A stretch of 64,000 nucleotides of DNA. Source: ATX-6F1 sp943369485 (GTDB taxonomy: Bacteria; Cyanobacteriota; Cyanobacteriia; PCC-6307; Cyanobiaceae). The notes below the pieces were generated by a model. It made no database searches, was not told where the DNA came from, and was given only the letters and a program-made list of their open reading frames with translations. The stretch covers positions 109,100-173,099 of the forward strand of contig CALRNH020000008.1 in the NCBI GenBank assembly GCA_943369485.1, given 5' to 3'. Positions 61,623-64,000 of this stretch are shown in pieces (position 1 is the first letter of the stretch; each line of letters opens with the position of its first letter). A program made the position numbers and the translations under genes.

Positions 61623-63089
61623 ATGACTGTTGCCCCCAGCCCACCGGCGTCCTTTGATCGCGCCGACTGGTCCAGCGCCTTCCGCAATGTGGGCCAGGAA
61701 CTCGACGGGGACGTCGAACCGGTCAGCGGCACGATCCCGGCGGAGCTCGCGGGCACGCTCTACCGCAATGGCCCGGGCCGGCTGGAGCGTGGCGGGGTCT
61801 GGATGCACCATCCCTTCGATGGCGACGGCATGATCACGGCCCTGCGCTTCGAGGGCGGCCGGGCGCGGCTGCGCAACCGTTTCGTGCGCACGGAGGGTTT
61901 TGAGGCCGAGGAGAAGGCCGGCAAGCTGCTCTACCGCGGGGTTTTCGGCACCCAGAAACCCGGCGGACTGCTCGCCAACGCCTTCGACCTGCGGCTGAAG
62001 AACATCGCCAACACTCACGTGGTGCGTCTGGGGGATCAGCTGCTGGCCCTGTGGGAGGCCAGCTCCCCCCACGCCCTCGACCCCGAGACGCTCGAAACCC
62101 GCGGCCTCACGCTGCTGGATGGGGTGCTCGCCCCGGGCGAGCCCTTCAGCGCCCACCCCCGCTTCGACCCCGGCCACCACGGCGAACCCCGTCTCGTCAC
62201 CTTTGGGGTGAAGGCGGGCCCCACCAGCACGGTGCGGTTGATGGAGTTCGATGGCGCAGGGGCACTGGTGGCCGATCAACGGCGCAGTTTCAAGGGCTTC
62301 GCCTTCCTGCACGACTTCGCGATCACGCCCAACTGGGCGGTGTTCCTGCAGAACGCCGTGGCCTTCAACCCCCTGCCCTTCGTGTTCGGTCAGAAGGGGG
62401 CGGCCCAGTGCCTGAGTTCCAAACCCGGCCAGAAGGGCCTTTTCTGGCTGGTCCCCCGCTCAGGCGAGGGCGAACCCCGGCTCATCGAGGCCCCTGAGGG
62501 CTTCGTGTTCCACCACCTCAACGCCTTCGAAGACGAGGGGAGTGGTGAGCTGGTGGTGGATTCGATCTTCTACGCCGATTTCCCCTCGATCGGCCCCGAC
62601 GTGGACTTCCGCCAGGTGGATTTCCAGGCCCTGCCGGAGGGGCAGCTCAAGCGCTGCCGCATCAATCTGGCCACGGGCGCGGTGCGCACGGAGCTGCTGG
62701 AGCCGCGCTGCTGCGAGTTTGCGATGGTGAACCCGGCTCGTCAGGGCCTCGAGGCCCGCTACGCCTGGATGGCGGTGACCGAGCGGGAGCGCGGCAACGA
62801 CCCGCTGCAGGCGATCGAGAAGCTGGATCTGGGCACGGGCGAGCGCTGGCTGTGGAGCGCGGCCCCCAGGGGATTCGTGACCGAGCCGGTGATGGTGCCG
62901 CGCCCCGGCGCCAGCACCGAAGACCAGTCCGCCGAAGACGACGGTTGGGTGCTGGTGCTGGTATGGAACGGGGCCCGCTGCGCCAGCGACCTGGTGATCC
63001 TCAACGCCCACGACCTCAGCGAGCAGGCGGTGATCCCCCTGCCCCTGGCGATTCCCTACGGCCTGCACGGCAGCTGGGCGGCGGCCTGA
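61623..63089 (+). CDS. Carotenoid cleavage oxygenase (RPE65/apocarotenoid oxygenase family)
   Basis: 488 residues. The four iron-binding histidines expected for this seven-bladed propeller family are visible in SAHPRFDP, FLHDFAITP, VFHHLNAFED and YGLHGSW at the very end. LYRNGPGRLERGGVWMHHPFDGDGMI is the typical N-terminal signature. The enzyme splits carotenoids or apocarotenoids with O2 to aldehydes such as retinal. Its stop overlaps the ATG of the next gene (TGATG). Confidence 0.94.
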   Translation: MTVAPSPPASFDRADWSSAFRNVGQELDGDVEPVSGTIPAELAGTLYRNGPGRLERGGVWMHHPFDGDGMITALRFEGGRARLRNRFVRTEGFEAEEKAGKLLYRGVFGTQKPGGLLANAFDLRLKNIANTHVVRLGDQLLALWEASSPHALDPETLETRGLTLLDGVLAPGEPFSAHPRFDPGHHGEPRLVTFGVKAGPTSTVRLMEFDGAGALVADQRRSFKGFAFLHDFAITPNWAVFLQNAVAFNPLPFVFGQKGAAQCLSSKPGQKGLFWLVPRSGEGEPRLIEAPEGFVFHHLNAFEDEGSGELVVDSIFYADFPSIGPDVDFRQVDFQALPEGQLKRCRINLATGAVRTELLEPRCCEFAMVNPARQGLEARYAWMAVTERERGNDPLQAIEKLDLGTGERWLWSAAPRGFVTEPVMVPRPGASTEDQSAEDDGWVLVLVWNGARCASDLVILNAHDLSEQAVIPLPLAIPYGLHGSWAAA

Positions 63090-63400
63090 TGGCCTGGTTC
63101 GTCAAGACCGAAACCTTTCGGCGCCCCCGGGAGGAGGTGGAACCCCACCGGCTGGAGCACCTGGCCTGGGTGAAACGGCTCCAGGCAGAGGGCCTCTCGG
63201 TCAGCAGCGGCTACCTCGTAGACGCCGAAGGGCGCCCCGGCGGTGGCGGGCTGCTGGTGCTGGAGGCGATCGATCATGCCCATGCCCTGGAGCTGGTGCG
63301 GCAGGATCCCCTGATTACCAGCGGCTGCGTGGATTGGCAGTTGCAGGGCTGGATCGCCGCCGTTGGTGATCTGGCCACAGCCCCCCTCGATCAGCCGTGA
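63089..63400 (+). CDS. YCII-related domain protein
   Basis: 103 residues, coupled to the oxygenase gene by a TGATG overlap. WFVKTETFRRPREEVEPHRLEHLAWVKRLQAEG, SSGYLVDAEGRPGGGGLLVLEA and ALELVRQDPL match the small ferredoxin-like YciI family, with a His that may be catalytic. Function in cyanobacteria is not known. The next gene starts within its last codons. Confidence 0.83.
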   Translation: MAWFVKTETFRRPREEVEPHRLEHLAWVKRLQAEGLSVSSGYLVDAEGRPGGGGLLVLEAIDHAHALELVRQDPLITSGCVDWQLQGWIAAVGDLATAPLDQP

Positions 63401-63861
63401 TGCTCGCTGTCCTGTTGGCCCCCCTTGGTCTGCTGGTCGCCCCGGTTCTGGGCCATTGGTTGCCGGCGCTGCTGTTGGTGTTCCATTTCGCCGGCCCGGT
63501 GCCGGACAGCCTCGGCCCCGTGGCGGGCCAGCTGCCCGCCTGCACAGCCCCGGCCCACTGCGTGCGCGAGGACTGGTCCGTGGCCGATCCTGTTGAGGCG
63601 CTGGGACGGCTGGCCCCGCAACTGGCGGTCACCCCCGGTACCCGCGTGGAACGCTTCAACGACCAGGTGCCTCAGCCCTATCTGCACGCCACCGCCACCA
63701 GCCGTTTCTTTGGCTTCGTGGATGATCTGGAGCTGCTCGCCGACCCTGGCAGGGGCGTGCTGCAGGTGCGCTCCCAATCCCGTCTGGGGGATTCGGACCT
63801 GGGGGTGAACCAACGCCGCGTTGACGGTCTGAGGCAAGCTCTCGCCGCCATCGAGCCCTAG
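63397..63861 (+). CDS. DUF1499 domain protein, 3' end at an IS border
   Basis: 154 residues from GTG 63397 (ATG 63400 also possible). A hydrophobic N-terminus (LAVLLAPLGLLVAPVLGHWLPALLLVF) precedes the DUF1499 core: HCVREDWSVADP, FVDDLELLADPGRGVLQVRSQSRLGDSDLGVNQRRVDGLRQAL. The function of this domain is unknown. The stop codon TAG ends at 63861, where an insertion sequence begins, so the last base of the stop may come from the element and the natural C-terminus may have been slightly different. Confidence 0.8.
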   Translation: MMLAVLLAPLGLLVAPVLGHWLPALLLVFHFAGPVPDSLGPVAGQLPACTAPAHCVREDWSVADPVEALGRLAPQLAVTPGTRVERFNDQVPQPYLHATATSRFFGFVDDLELLADPGRGVLQVRSQSRLGDSDLGVNQRRVDGLRQALAAIEP

Positions 63862-64000
63862 GAGGCTGCTGAAAAACCAACCAAGCCGCGTGAGAATGGC
63901 CCAACGGCACTGAGCGGATGCGCGGCCAGCAGGAGCGGACCGGTCCTCTGTTCTCCTACGTCTCCACTGAGGATCGAATCCCCAAGGGCCATCCCCTGCG
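63862..64000 (+). mobile_element. Insertion sequence, left end (IS5/IS1182-like), cut by the window edge
   Basis: The border sequence GGAGGCTGCTGAAAAA at 63861-63876 has the form of a terminal inverted repeat common in this type of IS, and a transposase reading frame begins 40 bp further in. The right end and any target-site duplication lie outside the window. Confidence 0.75.
63918..64000 (+). CDS. IS transposase, N-terminal fragment (partial at window end)
   Basis: From ATG 63918 the frame reads MRGQQERTGPLFSYVSTEDR and goes on to GHPLR at the edge. This start is typical of DDE transposases with an InsH/IS1182-like N-terminal domain. Only 27 residues are visible, so the family is provisional and intactness cannot be judged. 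Confidence 0.8.
   Translation, partial: MRGQQERTGPLFSYVSTEDRIPKGHPL

Noticed and set aside
1..64000. tRNA, rRNA and CRISPR
   Set aside because: I looked for T-loop motifs, conserved rRNA segments and regularly spaced repeats and saw none; a covariance-model search would be needed to exclude small RNAs.

Overview
The window comes from a high-GC unicellular cyanobacterium, most likely a picocyanobacterium of the Cyanobium/Synechococcus type. It carries a photosystem II operon (rubredoxin rubA, ycf48, psbE-psbF-psbL-psbJ), the cyanobacterial NDH-1 genes ndhC-ndhK-ndhJ, the magnesium-chelatase gene chlD, a DNA photolyase and a carotenoid oxygenase. I found no rRNA, tRNA or CRISPR array.

Layout. 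(1) 1-8508: two type I polyketide synthase genes. The first is cut by the window edge and ends in ACP plus a thioester reductase. The second is a complete highly reducing module (KS-AT-DH-ER-KR-ACP). (2) 8666-13675, minus strand: a surface-polysaccharide export operon of a Wza-like channel, a Wzz-like co-polymerase whose cytoplasmic domain has no Walker A motif, and a beta-barrel-like protein. (3) 13676-15056: about 1.4 kb without a believable gene, holding a perfect 34-bp palindrome. (4) 15057-36849, plus strand: a large O-antigen/capsule cluster. It has a WbpB-WbpD-WbpE set for a 2,3-diamino-uronic acid, a candidate polymerase, a flippase, a FemAB/GNAT-like protein, a deacetylase-like protein, glycosyltransferases, methyltransferases, an acetyltransferase, and a closing block resembling Pseudomonas wbpV-wbpL-wbpM. 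The part at about 24-28 kb is clearly AT-richer and contains a methyltransferase gene broken by one in-frame TGA. (5) 36817-38241, minus: a WbaP/WcaJ-type initiating sugar transferase. (6) 38343-44672, plus: nucleotide-sugar genes gmd, fcl, UDP-xylose synthase, UDP-glucose dehydrogenase and UDP-glucuronate 4-epimerase, with a HEPN/MNT gene pair set between gmd and fcl by 4-nt overlaps. (7) 44713-63861: core genes for photosynthesis, NDH-1, lipid transport, folate, FabI, HisB, repair and carotenoid cleavage. (8) 63862-64000: the left end of an insertion sequence directly abutting the last gene.

How they work together. Regions 2, 4, 5 and 6 form one surface-glycan system: nucleotide sugars are made (GDP-fucose, UDP-GlcA, UDP-xylose, UDP-GalA and probably a diacetamido-uronic acid), loaded on undecaprenyl phosphate by two unrelated kinds of initiating enzyme, extended and decorated, flipped by Wzx, polymerised and exported. 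The observation most worth following is the HEPN/MNT pair inside the GDP-fucose operon. Its HEPN protein seems to have lost the catalytic arginine but keeps the histidine and the tyrosine that MntA-type partners modify, while the nucleotidyltransferase motif is intact.
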